Notes: a model not told the origin generated them from the letters alone. DNA of 64,000 nt from Spongiactinospora sp. TRM90649 (GCF_029382225.1 NZ_JARLTC010000003.1:1-64000); one strand, 5' to 3'; positions 16,605-25,390 are shown, numbered from the stretch's first letter. Made by a program: numbers and translations.

Positions 16605-17861
16605 ATGACCCGACCGGCGATCAGTCGCCGAGGGGTGCTGCTCGGCGCCGCCGCCTTCGGGGTCCCCGCCGCCCTGACCGGTTGCGGCGGGCCTCCACGG
16701 GGCCCGGACGGCATGATCACCCTCGGTTCCAACGCCTCCGACGCGATCCCCAGGAAGGCGCTACGGACCGTGGTCGAGCGCTTCGCCCCCGGCCGGGTGC
16801 GGATCAACACCGTGGACCACAACACGTTCCAGGAGAACATCAGCCGCTACCTGCGCGGGCGTCCGGAAGACGTCTTCACCTGGTTCGCCGGATACCGGAT
16901 GCGGTTCTTCGCCGAACAGGGCCTGGCCGTCGACGTCTCCGACGTCTGGGGGCGCTTCGCCGCCGACTACGCCCCGGCCCTCAAGGCCGCCTCCACCGCC
17001 GCCGACGGCAGGCAGTACTTCGTGCCGTTCACCTACTACCCGTGGGGCGTCTTCTACCGAAAGAGCCTGTGGCGAGAGAAGGGCTACCAGCCGCCCGCCA
17101 CCCTCGACGAGCTGACCGCGCTGGCCAGGCGAATGAAGGCCGACGGGCTGATCCCGATCGCCTTCGCCGACAAGGACGGCTGGCCCGCCATGGGCACCTT
17201 CGACATCCTCGACATGCGGATCAACGGCTACGACCACCACATGGCGCTGATGGCGGGCCGCGAGTCGTGGACCGACCCGAAGGTCAGGCAGGTCTTCGAC
17301 ACCTGGCGCGGCCTGCTGGAACACCACCAGCCCGCCGCGCTCGGCCGTACCTGGCAGGAGGCCGCGCAGTCGCTCGCCCAGAAGAAGACCGGGATGTATC
17401 TGTCGGGGATGTTCGTGGCCCAGCAGATCCCCGAGGCCGACCACGACGACCTCGACCTGTTCACCTTTCCCCAGATCGAGCCCCGGTTCGGCACCGACTC
17501 CCTCGACGCCCCGGTGGACGGCTACATGATCTCGGCCAAGGCCAGGAACGTCGAAGGGGCCAAGGCGCTGCTGACCCACTTCGCCGCCGCCCCGGCGCAG
17601 GACATCGTCACCGGGCTCGACCCCGGCACGCTGGCGACCAGTTCCAGGGCGAGCGGCGGCGGCTACACCGTGCTCCAGCGGCGCGCCGCCGAGCTGGTCT
17701 CCAAGGCGAGCCACATCGCCCAGTTCCTCGACCGCGACACCCGCCCCGACTTCGCGTCCACGGTGATCGTCCCGGCATTCCAGCGGTTCGTCGGCAAGCC
17801 GTCCGAGATCGATCCGCTGCTGCGCGACATCGAGGCGCAGAAGGTCAACATCTTCCGCTGA
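16605..17861 (+). CDS. ABC transporter sugar-binding lipoprotein
   Basis: This 418-residue extracellular solute-binding protein (family 1 type) has a twin-arginine-like signal (SRRGVLLG) and a lipobox LTGC, so it is probably exported folded and lipid-anchored. Internal marks are the ENISRYLRGRPEDVFTWFAG hinge region and a conserved YFVPFTYYPWGVFYRKS segment. The start ATG 16605 follows GGGAAGGGAGGA. The gene overlaps the first permease gene by one base (TGATG). Together with the two permeases it forms a CUT1 carbohydrate importer; no ATPase is encoded, as usual in actinomycetes where a shared MsiK-type ATPase serves many transporters. The substrate is unknown. Confidence 0.9.
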   Translation: MTRPAISRRGVLLGAAAFGVPAALTGCGGPPRGPDGMITLGSNASDAIPRKALRTVVERFAPGRVRINTVDHNTFQENISRYLRGRPEDVFTWFAGYRMRFFAEQGLAVDVSDVWGRFAADYAPALKAASTAADGRQYFVPFTYYPWGVFYRKSLWREKGYQPPATLDELTALARRMKADGLIPIAFADKDGWPAMGTFDILDMRINGYDHHMALMAGRESWTDPKVRQVFDTWRGLLEHHQPAALGRTWQEAAQSLAQKKTGMYLSGMFVAQQIPEADHDDLDLFTFPQIEPRFGTDSLDAPVDGYMISAKARNVEGAKALLTHFAAAPAQDIVTGLDPGTLATSSRASGGGYTVLQRRAAELVSKASHIAQFLDRDTRPDFASTVIVPAFQRFVGKPSEIDPLLRDIEAQKVNIFR

Positions 17862-18751
17862 TGACCACACCCAGCCGGGCCGCGTCCCGGATCCGCCGTC
17901 TCTCCACCCGTGACGTGATCGTCGTGACCGTGGGCGTCGCGCTGGCCGTCGCCCTCGACCTGGCCCTGATCTGGGGGCCCACCCTGGCCTCCGCGGGCCT
18001 TTCCGGCACCGACTGGAACGGGGTCTCCGACCTGCGCTGGGTCGGCGGGCGCAACTTCGCCGAGGTGGCCGCGGAGTACCCGCCGTTCTGGACGGCCGTC
18101 CGCAACAACGTGCTCTGGCTGGGCTTTCTCGGGCTGGTCGCGACGCCGTTCGGGCTTTTCTGCGCGGTGCTGCTGGACCGGCGGATGCGCCTGTCGCGCG
18201 TCTACCAGAGCGCGCTCTACCTGCCGGTGGTGCTGTCGCTCGCGGTGGTCGGGTTCATCGCCCAGCTCATCTACTCCTCCGACTACGGCGTGCTCAACGC
18301 GGTGACGGGGCTCGGCGTCGACTGGCTGGGCGATCCGTCGATCAACATCTGGGCCGTCCTGGCCGCCGCGGGCTGGCGGCACGTCGGGTACGTCATGATC
18401 ATCTACCTGGCGGGGCTCAAGGCCGTCGATCCCGCGCTGAAGGAGGCCGCGGCGATCGACGGCGCGAACGAGGCGCAGGCGTTCTTCCGGGTGATCTTCC
18501 CGACGCTGCGCCCGGTCAACGTGATCGTGCTGGTGATCACGGTGATCGAGGCGCTGCGCGCGTTCGACATCGTCTACGCGATCAACAAGGGACGCAACGG
18601 GCTGGAACTGCTGTCGGTCCTGGTGACGGAGAACATCGTCGGCGAAGCGGGGCGGATCGGCTTCGGCTCGGCCATCGCGGTCGTCCTGCTGGTCATCTCG
18701 ACCGGGTTCATCGTGATCTACCTGTCGCAGCTCTTCCGGGAGGACCGATGA
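17861..18751 (+). CDS. Sugar ABC transporter permease (MalF-like)
   Basis: The protein has about six membrane helices and the EAA-loop of CUT1 permeases (KEAAAIDGANEAQAFFRVIF followed by PTLRP), which docks to the ATPase. It starts one base inside the end of the binding-protein gene and overlaps the next permease by 4 bp (ATGA at 18748-18751), so all three are translationally coupled. Paired with the following MalG-like permease it forms the translocation channel. Confidence 0.9.
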   Translation: MTTPSRAASRIRRLSTRDVIVVTVGVALAVALDLALIWGPTLASAGLSGTDWNGVSDLRWVGGRNFAEVAAEYPPFWTAVRNNVLWLGFLGLVATPFGLFCAVLLDRRMRLSRVYQSALYLPVVLSLAVVGFIAQLIYSSDYGVLNAVTGLGVDWLGDPSINIWAVLAAAGWRHVGYVMIIYLAGLKAVDPALKEAAAIDGANEAQAFFRVIFPTLRPVNVIVLVITVIEALRAFDIVYAINKGRNGLELLSVLVTENIVGEAGRIGFGSAIAVVLLVISTGFIVIYLSQLFREDR

Positions 18752-19665
18752 CGCTGACCGGAGCCGCCACCAGCCCGGCGCGGGCCCAGGCCCCTCCGGC
18801 GCCGCGCCGGGCGTTCCGCCCGGCGCGCGTCCTGCTGCACGCCTTCCTGGCCCTGGTCGCGCTCGGCTGGGTGCTCCCCCTGGCGCTGGCGCTCTACGCG
18901 TCCCTGCGGCCGTACGACGAGACGGCCAGGCTCGGCTACTTCTCCCTGCCCGAGTCGCTCACCCTCGACTACTACGGGCGCGCCTGGACCGAGGCCGGGC
19001 TGCCCCGCTACTACCTGAACACGCTGATCGTGGTGATCCCCGGCGTGATCGTCACGCTGGCGCTCGCGTCGTTCACCGCCTTCGCCATCGCGCGACTGCG
19101 CATCCCGGGCCGCCGGACCCTCCTGGTGGTGTTCACGGCGGGCAACCTGCTCCCGCCGCAGGTGCTGCTCACCCCGCTCTACACCATGTACGTCACGGTG
19201 CCGCTGCCGTGGTGGGCGTCGGACTCGATGTCGCTCTACGACTCCTACCTCGGGCTGATCCTGATCCATGTGGCGTTCCAGTTCGGGTTCTGCGTGTTCG
19301 TGATGGCCAACTTCATGAGGGCGATCCCGGAGGAGATCGGCGAGGCGGCTCTCGTGGACGGCGCGAGCGCGTGGCGGCGCTACTGGCAGCTCACCCTGCC
19401 GCTGTGCCGTCCGGTGCTGGCCGCCCTCGGCACGCTGCAGTTCACCTGGATGTACAACGACTTCCTGTGGGCGCTGGTGCTGATGTCATCCGGCGACAAG
19501 TTCCCGATCACCTCCGCGCTGAACAACCTGCGCGGGCAGTTCTTCACCGACTACAACCTGCTGGCCGCCGGTTCGCTGCTGGTCGCGCTGCCCACACTGG
19601 TCGTCTTCCAGCTCCTGCACAAGCACTTCGTGGCCGGGCTCACCCTGGGGTCCACCAAAGGCTGA
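18748..19665 (+). CDS. Sugar ABC transporter permease (MalG-like)
   Basis: The 305-residue protein has six predicted membrane helices and the second-type EAA-loop (EIGEAALVDGASAWRRYW, then LTLPLCRP). The N-terminus is a short Pro/Ala-rich cytoplasmic tail. It is the last gene of the transporter operon. About 90 bp separate it from the sigma factor gene. Confidence 0.9.
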   Translation: MTLTGAATSPARAQAPPAPRRAFRPARVLLHAFLALVALGWVLPLALALYASLRPYDETARLGYFSLPESLTLDYYGRAWTEAGLPRYYLNTLIVVIPGVIVTLALASFTAFAIARLRIPGRRTLLVVFTAGNLLPPQVLLTPLYTMYVTVPLPWWASDSMSLYDSYLGLILIHVAFQFGFCVFVMANFMRAIPEEIGEAALVDGASAWRRYWQLTLPLCRPVLAALGTLQFTWMYNDFLWALVLMSSGDKFPITSALNNLRGQFFTDYNLLAAGSLLVALPTLVVFQLLHKHFVAGLTLGSTKG

Positions 19666-19757
19666 GCGATTCGCTGGAAATGATGGGCTCACGACGCACA
19701 TACGCAGAAGTGTCATGTCAGTGCGTTGATTAAGGGGACCTGCTATGGAAGCCGCCC

Positions 19758-20306
19758 GTGGATAACGAGCGGTCGGCACGATTCGAAGCCGTCTACCACC
19801 TGGCCTACGGCCGGATCACGGCGTACGCGGCCCGCCGCTGCGACTCGCCGCAGGACGCCGCCGACGTCGTGGCCGAGACCTTCACGGTCGCGTGGCGCCG
19901 CCTCGCGGAGGTGCCGGACGGGGAGGAGGCCGTGCCGTGGCTGTACGGCGTGGCCCGCAAGGTCCTGGCCAACCACCACCGGGGCGACGCGCGCCGCCGG
20001 GCGCGGAACGTGGCGCTCGACACCGACCTGGCCGACCTGTACGCGACCGGCCCGGAGAGCGGCGTGGAGCTGAACGCCATCGGGCGGGCGTTCCGGTCGC
20101 TGCCCGACGACGACCGCGAACTGCTCGCGCTGATCGCCTGGGAGGGCCTGGGCCGCGACGAGATCTCGACGGCGCTGGGGGTGTCGCGCAACGCCGTACG
20201 CATCCGGCTGCACCGCGCCCGCAGGCGCTTCTCCCGCGCGCTGGCCCGCGCGGGCGTCAACTTCACGCAGGAGAGCCGGCTGCGTCCGGCGGAAAGGCCG
20301 CTTTGA
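19758..20306 (+). CDS. ECF-type RNA polymerase sigma factor
   Basis: The 182-residue protein has sigma region 2 (AYAARRCDSPQDAADVVAET, then FTVAWRRL) and region 4 (LPDDDRELLALIAWEGLGRD, then a helix-turn-helix EISTALGVSRNAVRIRLHRA). GTG 19758 is the likely start. The stop codon lies in the first bases of an IS605-type element. Removing that element (20303-21410) recreates a 4-bp GTGA overlap with the downstream membrane-protein gene while leaving the last two residues (Pro-Leu) unchanged, so sigma and partner were probably one coupled unit, as is common for this sigma group. Confidence 0.9.
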   Translation: MDNERSARFEAVYHLAYGRITAYAARRCDSPQDAADVVAETFTVAWRRLAEVPDGEEAVPWLYGVARKVLANHHRGDARRRARNVALDTDLADLYATGPESGVELNAIGRAFRSLPDDDRELLALIAWEGLGRDEISTALGVSRNAVRIRLHRARRRFSRALARAGVNFTQESRLRPAERPL

Positions 20307-21410
20307 CATCCTCCCCCTCCTGAAGAAGGGGGATTCCAACCGTCGCCAGTCGGCCTTCCTGCTTCATTGCCGGTCGCCCGCCGAGGAGGTCTCCTCTTGA
20401 GGTCTTACACCAGCTCCACAGGCGTTTCAGCTCTCCGCCAGCCCGGCGGCGAGCACGTTCCTGGCCGCGTTCACGTCTCGATCATGGACGGCGCCGCAGG
20501 GGCACTCCCACGTCCGGACGTTCAGCGGCATCTTGTCCCGCAAGGCCCCGCACGTCGAGCACAGCTTGGAGGACGGGAACCAACGGTCCACGACCACCAG
20601 AGTCCGCCCATACCAGGCCGCCTTGTACTCCAGCATGGACCGCAATTCCCGCCACGCGGCGTCGGAGATGGCGCGGGCCGGCGAGCGGTTGCTGACCATG
20701 TTGCGGACGGTCAGGTCTTCCACGGCGATCACTTGGTTCTCGCGAACAAGCCGTGTGGTGACCTTGTGCAGGTGATCCCTTCTGCGATCGGCGATCCGGG
20801 CGTACACCCGGGCCACCCGCAGCCGGGCCTTGGCCCGGTTGCCGCCGCCCTTCTCCTTACGGGCCAGCGCCCGCTGGGCCTTGGCCAGGCGTCGCCGGTC
20901 ACGGCGCTCGTGACGCGGGTTGACGATCTTCTCCCCGGTGGACAGCGTGGCCAGGGCGGTAATGCCCGCGTCCACGCCGACCGCTCGCTCGACCGGGGCA
21001 AGCGATGTGATCGTCTCCTCGATCAGGAGGGAGACGAACCAGCGTCCGGCCGCGTCCTTCGACACGGTCACGGTGGACGGCTCCGACCCTCCTGGCAGTG
21101 GACGCGACCACACGATGTCCAACGGCGCGTCCATCTTGGCCAGGGTCAGTTTGCCGTCTCGCCAGCGGAACGCCGAGCGGGTGTACTCCGCCGACAACCG
21201 CGACTTCTTGCGCGACTTGAAGGTGGGGTACTTGGCGCGCTTGGCGAAGAAGTTCGCGAACCCTGCCTGAAGGTGGCGCAGCGCAGTTAAAGGCTGGTCT
21301 GTTGTGGTAGACGGCGATCCGCCTTACGGCGTATCGCCTGCCCCTGCCCTGCTCGGCAGGGGTCCGATTCTTCCTCCGCCTGAAAGCGGGGGTTTCCTCG
21401 GAGGTTTCCG
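20303..21410 (-). mobile_element. IS200/IS605-family element (tnpB-only, 1108 bp)
   Basis: The left boundary in this orientation is TTGACATCC followed by a hairpin (TCCCCCT ... AGGGGGA); the other boundary lies before GTGAA. Read on the minus strand, the 5' flank is TTCAC, the target-adjacent motif I associate with this IS group, directly followed by the element. There are no target duplications, as expected for single-strand transposition. The element carries only a tnpB-like gene and no tnpA, so it would need help in trans. The region between the tnpB stop and 20303 is where a guide (omega) RNA would lie, with its guide reading out into the sigma gene. Exact ends are inferred from the reconstructed empty site. 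Confidence 0.8.
20427..21197 (-). pseudogene. tnpB: TnpB-type RNA-guided nuclease, N-terminally truncated
   Basis: The open frame encodes the C-terminal two thirds of TnpB. The RuvC residues are present: GVDAGI (first Asp), AVEDLTVRNM (Glu) and DRDVNAARN (last Asp). The zinc finger has CSTC and CPC. The usual N-terminal region (roughly the first 80-90 residues, wedge and REC parts) is missing. The frame does extend upstream as far as about 21320 and still reads TnpB-like sequence (ALRHLQAGFANFFAKRAKYP), but a stop precedes it and no ATG or GTG occurs; TTG 21197 is the only common start. About 256 residues could be made, versus about 370-400 for intact members. Cleavage activity is therefore doubtful. 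Confidence 0.8.
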
Positions 21411-22373
21411 GTGAAGAACACCGACGAGATCGACGGCCTGCGCCCGCTGGCGCGGGTCGCGCCCGGCGAACGGGGGGCCGACCCGGCGGGTGCGGGCGGC
21501 CGGGCCCTGCTGACCTCGATCATGGCGGAGGAGCCGGGGGCGGCGACGGCGCCCCGTCCGCGCAGGGGCCAGCGGACCGTCTTCGGCCTCGCGGCGGCGG
21601 TCGCCCTCGCCGCCGGGGCAGTGGTGGTCCCCACCTTCCTCGGGGACGGCTCCGCGCTGCCTAAGTCCTACGCGGTCACCCGGACCGACGACGGAAAGGT
21701 GATCATCCAGGTCCGCGACTTCCGCGACGCGGCGGGGCTGGAGCAGCGGCTGAAGGCGCTGCGGGTGCCGGCCATCGTGAACGGCTTGCCGAGCGGGCAG
21801 ATGTGCCGCGAGCCGCGCGGCAAGCATGTGAAGGACATTCCGCCGGGTCTGTACGGCGTGCCGGAGAACATCCCCGGCGAGACCGAGGGCTGGCAGATGC
21901 GGATCGACACCACGCTCTTCAAGCCGGGCCAGACGTTCGTCTGGACCATCAGCGCCTCTGACGCGTCGGGCGACGGGAGCAGCACCAGCACGTACCTCAT
22001 GGAGGGCCCGATCGCCCCCTGCGAGCCGGTGCCCGCGCCGCCTCCGGTGATCCGCGAGCCGGAGTACCGGACGGCGACCACGAAGGGCAGGTCGCTGGAG
22101 GGCTTCCGGGTGGACGAGAAGACCGTCGGCGAGGTACTGCCGGAGCTGCGCAAACGGCACAAGAAGGTGGAGTTCCTGATCATCGCCATCCCACCCGGCA
22201 ACCCTGGCGGGTACGGCGAGCTGCGCACCCAGAAGGCACCGGTCGGCGACCACTGGACCGTCTGGGAGGCGGAGGAGAACACCAAGGGCGTGATCCGCCT
22301 GCTGGTCACCGAGCAGCGCTATGACAAGAACCCGGTCTACGGGGGGCCGCGGGACGACGTAATCAAGGAGTGA
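21411..22373 (+). CDS. Single-pass membrane protein, sigma-factor partner (CU044_5270-like)
   Basis: The 320-residue protein has a cytoplasmic N-terminus (residues 1-55), one membrane helix (VFGLAAAVALAAGAVVVPTF) and an extracytoplasmic domain. This architecture is typical of the membrane proteins encoded directly after this type of ECF sigma gene, and they probably influence sigma activity. GTG 21411 is preceded at 21400-21404 by GGAGG, which lies inside the IS element, so the present ribosome binding site is supplied by the insertion. The 3' end overlaps the convergent ATPase-fold gene by 11 bp. Confidence 0.75.
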   Translation: MKNTDEIDGLRPLARVAPGERGADPAGAGGRALLTSIMAEEPGAATAPRPRRGQRTVFGLAAAVALAAGAVVVPTFLGDGSALPKSYAVTRTDDGKVIIQVRDFRDAAGLEQRLKALRVPAIVNGLPSGQMCREPRGKHVKDIPPGLYGVPENIPGETEGWQMRIDTTLFKPGQTFVWTISASDASGDGSSTSTYLMEGPIAPCEPVPAPPPVIREPEYRTATTKGRSLEGFRVDEKTVGEVLPELRKRHKKVEFLIIAIPPGNPGGYGELRTQKAPVGDHWTVWEAEENTKGVIRLLVTEQRYDKNPVYGGPRDDVIKE

Positions 22374-22794
22374 GCACGGCGAAGACGGTCTTGCCGGGGG
22401 ATCGTTCGCAGTATTGGTAGCCGGTACTCGCGGCCACCGCGGCGACGATGAAGAGGCCGCGCCCGTTCTCGGAGTCGTCGGGTACGTCGTCTTCGAGAAC
22501 GGGAAAGCCGGGGCTGGAATCCCATACGTCGATTCGAAGGCCACCGCCGTCCAGGTGGGTGAGGGTTATCCGGATCAGCGCTTCCTTGGCGAGCAACGCC
22601 GGGGCGGAGGGCCGGGTGGTCGCGTACCCGAGGGCCTGGACGGCGTTGGTGACGAGCTCGGAGACGACGAGCCGCGCGTCGTCGATCAGCCGGTCGTCAT
22701 CGCATCCCCAGCCACGAAGGACGGCGGCCGCATAGGCACGGGAGATCCACACCGCGCTTGGAAGCGCGACGAGCATAAGCGAATCAGGTTTCAC
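22363..22794 (-). CDS. RsbW-like ATP-binding protein (HATPase_c_2)
   Basis: The 143-residue protein is a GHKL-fold ATPase: the N box ELVTNAV, the G1-like DVWDSSPG and the G2-like GRGLFIV are clear. Stand-alone members are anti-sigma factor kinases or, in Streptomyces, partners of WhiJ-like regulators. It is divergent from the XRE/DUF5753 gene with 170 bp between them, and with the adjacent DUF397 gene forms the common actinomycete WhiJ-type cassette. Confidence 0.85.
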   Translation of the reverse strand: MKPDSLMLVALPSAVWISRAYAAAVLRGWGCDDDRLIDDARLVVSELVTNAVQALGYATTRPSAPALLAKEALIRITLTHLDGGGLRIDVWDSSPGFPVLEDDVPDDSENGRGLFIVAAVAASTGYQYCERSPGKTVFAVLTP

Positions 22795-22965
22795 GAAAAT
22801 TCCAAGCTACTGATATGTCGTCGATATCCCTTTTGACGACCAGCTGATTTCAAATTGCGGTCGCCTCACCCAAGAGTGCCCCGCATACTGTGGCCATCGG
22901 GTAATCCGGTCGCGACCTTCCGCTACGAAGCGCGACCTGAATGTGGTCACACCAGTGAGGCGACG

Positions 22966-23796
22966 ATGGATCTCGGCAACGAACCGGCTAAGCGCGCGAC
23001 CAGGGCTTTCGCCACCGAACTGGCAAGGCTCCGCGAGGAGAGGGGGCTTGCACAGACCTCACTGGCCGCTCGTTTGCAAGTACATCGGTCACTGATCTCG
23101 CATATCGAGCACGAGCGGAAGATTCCGACAAGAGCCATCGCCGAGAAGCTCGACCGAGTCTTCGGCCTGGTCGAGCGCAAGCATTTCGTCGGGCTATATA
23201 AACGAATCCTATATGCCCGCAATTCGCCTGCCTGGTTCATCAAGTGGCTGGAGGCGGAAAAGCAGGCCATCATGCTGCAGTCCTGGGATCCGCTGGTCAT
23301 ACCCGGCCTGCTACAGACCTCTGCCTACGCACGAGCGGTCATCGGCTCCAACCCGACGCTCGGCACCGCCGAGATGGAGGCCCGTGTGCAGACGCGGCTC
23401 GCTCGGCGAGAGATCCTGAACAAGGAGCGGCCGCCGACAGTATGGGTGCTACTCGACGAGAACGTGCTCGATCGCCCGATCGGCGGACCACCGGTGCTCG
23501 CCGAACAACTCCACCATCTCCTGGAGGACGCCCGTGATCCACGGGTGACCATCCAAATAGTGCCGTCCATGGCCGGAAATCCCGCCGGCCTCGTGAGCGC
23601 GTTCCAGATCGCCAGACTCCCGAACGGAATGGAGGTCGTTTCCGTTGATTCGATCATCGCCGGACAGCCGTCAGCCGATGCCGACATAGTCGCAAAGGCG
23701 AAGATGTGGTATGAAGCCATCAAAGCGGATGCACAGCCGCAAAGTGTGTCGTTGAATCTCGTAGAGGATGCGGTACGCCGATGGACGAAAACCTAA
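22966..23796 (+). CDS. XRE-family regulator with DUF5753 (WhiJ-like)
   Basis: The 276-residue protein has an N-terminal helix-turn-helix (LARLREERGLAQTSLAARLQ, then VHRSLISHIEHERK) and a C-terminal DUF5753 domain with its usual IPGLLQTSAYARAVI segment. ATG 22966 follows GTGAGG five bases upstream. Homologues in Streptomyces (WhiJ and relatives) work with a small DUF397 protein and an ATPase-fold protein in development and antibiotic control. The DUF397 gene begins inside the last 16 bp of this gene, so the two are coupled. Confidence 0.92.
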   Translation: MDLGNEPAKRATRAFATELARLREERGLAQTSLAARLQVHRSLISHIEHERKIPTRAIAEKLDRVFGLVERKHFVGLYKRILYARNSPAWFIKWLEAEKQAIMLQSWDPLVIPGLLQTSAYARAVIGSNPTLGTAEMEARVQTRLARREILNKERPPTVWVLLDENVLDRPIGGPPVLAEQLHHLLEDARDPRVTIQIVPSMAGNPAGLVSAFQIARLPNGMEVVSVDSIIAGQPSADADIVAKAKMWYEAIKADAQPQSVSLNLVEDAVRRWTKT

Positions 23797-23981
23797 ACCT
23801 TCACCCCGCCCAATGGCGCAAAGCCCGAGCCTCCGGAGCCAACGGCGAGCAATGCGTCGAAGTCGCCACCAACCTCCCTGGAATCGTCGCCGTACGCGAC
23901 AGCAAAGATCCCAACGGCCCCACCCTCCACTTCACCCACACCGAATGGGCAGCCTTCCTCCGTACCACTAAGGAGGCGTAA
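23781..23981 (+). CDS. DUF397 protein (copy 1)
   Basis: The 66-residue protein has the DUF397 signature: WRKARASGANGEQCVEVA, a central VAVRDSK and TEWAAFL near the end. Members are small partners, perhaps antitoxin-like, of XRE/DUF5753 regulators. It overlaps the regulator gene by 16 bp. A paralogue with about three quarters identical residues lies at 26875-27087, on the far side of a remnant-rich region. Confidence 0.92.
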   Translation: MDENLNLHPAQWRKARASGANGEQCVEVATNLPGIVAVRDSKDPNGPTLHFTHTEWAAFLRTTKEA

Positions 23982-24261
23982 GGGCTGAGTGCGGGCCACA
24001 GATCCCCCGCCAGCGTGGACGGCACGTGTCCCACGAGGGCCATGGCGTCCGGCACGCCCAACAGGACGCAGGCGATCCGTACCCCGCTCAGGTTTCGTTC
24101 CAGATCAAGCCAAGACTGCCGTTCACAGTCATCAGCCACCCAAGTGGAGCTACTCTTAGTGCCAGGTCGATCACGAGGAGATGTTCAGCCGGGCGGGACC
24201 GCTTGGCTCTGCAGCCGTTGCCCTACCTCTGATCGCAGTCGGGAAGTGCGAAGATGTCACC

Positions 24262-24636
24262 ATGAGCATGAAACGGCGAGACAAGGCCTTGAACGACCTG
24301 GCCGAGGCGATCCGAAACGTGCGCCTTCCAGATGCGCCCAATATCCAGGGAGCTTTTATCGAGCCGCACCTGGACGTTGACGGCGAGGCAGCGCTCAAGG
24401 CCGTGATCATTCTTGACGCGCCGGACGAAGATGGGTGGTCGGCCGATTTCACGCATGCCCTGCGTAAGGAGGTGAACAGGCTTGCGACAGGACTTGATAT
24501 CGATGAGCATGTTTACGTCACCCTGTTCACCCAGGAAGACTTTGAAGCTCGGAAAGAGAGTGACGATTCGCCGCAAGACAACAGCACTGGCGCCATTGAC
24601 GATGCCTTGACAAAGGATCAGCAGGGTAGACCGTGA
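24262..24636 (+). CDS. Small acidic protein, candidate partner (antitoxin?) of a HEPN protein
   Basis: From ATG 24262 (or ATG 24268) this protein of about 124 residues has a helical N-terminus (KRRDKALNDLAEAIRNVRLP), a central beta/alpha part and an acidic, disordered tail. It lacks the GSxxxxD motif of MNT-type antitoxins. The next gene, a HEPN-domain gene now frameshifted, starts inside its stop codon (GTGA), a typical toxin-antitoxin style coupling. GC content is visibly lower than in the surrounding genome, consistent with acquisition. The family is not recognised. Confidence 0.6.
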   Translation: MSMKRRDKALNDLAEAIRNVRLPDAPNIQGAFIEPHLDVDGEAALKAVIILDAPDEDGWSADFTHALRKEVNRLATGLDIDEHVYVTLFTQEDFEARKESDDSPQDNSTGAIDDALTKDQQGRP

Positions 24637-25169
24637 GGCGAGACTTCAAAGCAGATGACTGTCTGCATCTGGCCGACACCCTCGCTGGTCGTACCGCAGG
24701 ACGCGGCCGCCTCGGACCGCTTACCTGAGGCGTGCCATCTCAACGGCCTATTATGCGCTCTTTCATGAGCTTGTTCAGCATGGCGCGAGGCGTGCCGCGA
24801 GGAATGGGGCCATCGAGCATCAGCATGCCATCGGCCGCTGGTACGCCCACGGCAATTTCAAGAAGGCCAGTCGATGGGTGGTGGACATCGGCGCAAACCG
24901 TACACCCCCTAATCCCGTCCAGCTTCTTCTGATCGATCCGCTCACAAAAACGTTCCGGCGGATCTAGAGGTGCTGGCGAGCGCCTTCAATGAGCTTTTGG
25001 ATGCCCGACATGGCGCGGACTACGGCCCTGCCTTCGATGTGACCGCCCGGCTACTATCAGCCATATCAATACGGCTCGCTCCGGCATCGAGGCCATCAAG
25101 CGCATGGACAAGGCCGACCTCCACCAGTTCGATATGTACCTGCTGCTCGCCCTCGCGGCGACCGTATGA
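24633..25169 (+). pseudogene. HEPN-domain protein, broken by several frameshifts
   Basis: Reading across frames recovers one HEPN-like protein: ADDCLHLADTLAG, then (+1) VPQDAAASDR, then (+1) YLRRAISTAYYALFHELVQ, the hallmark helix of HEPN domains, then HQHAIGRWYAHGNFKKASRW, then after further shifts LEVLASAFNELLDARHGADY and KRMDKADLHQFDMYLLLALA, ending at TGA 25167-25169. At least four single-base lesions separate these blocks, near 24690, 24721, 24950 and 25060. HEPN proteins are often RNase toxins. The intact small upstream gene and broken toxin fit decay of a toxin-antitoxin module. Confidence 0.75.
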
Positions 25170-25245
25170 TCAAGAACAGCTGAGCGAGACGGGACACCAG
25201 GCTCAGAGCTTAGAACTTCGACCATTCGTAGCCGGGAACGCTGTC

Positions 25246-25390
25246 CTATTCCTCCTTGGCCCACTCTCGGGCGAGGAACATCAGTCTGGTGAGTACGACG
25301 TCGCCCGCACGTTGTACGCGCAGGAGTAGGCCCAGATCCAACGAGACCGGGACGCCCTCGGGGACGTAGTGCAGGCCGAACTCATTGACC
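25246..25390 (-). pseudogene. C-terminal fragment of an unidentified protein
   Basis: The minus-strand frame ending at TAG 25246-25248 reads FGLHYVPEGVPVSLDLGLLL followed by RAGDVVLTRLMFLAREWAKE. Its composition is that of a real protein rather than a shadow frame, but there is no start and the frame is cut at about 25390, where IS3-type transposase sequence begins. It is therefore a gene end truncated by IS insertion or deletion. The family is not recognised. Confidence 0.4.

Noticed and set aside
23801..24139. Minus-strand open frame with a plausible protein-like start (MADDCERQSWLDLERNLSGV)
   Set aside because: It overlaps the DUF397 gene in antisense, has no ribosome binding site that I can see and no family; only its first part looks protein-like, so it could be a remnant but is not supported as a gene.
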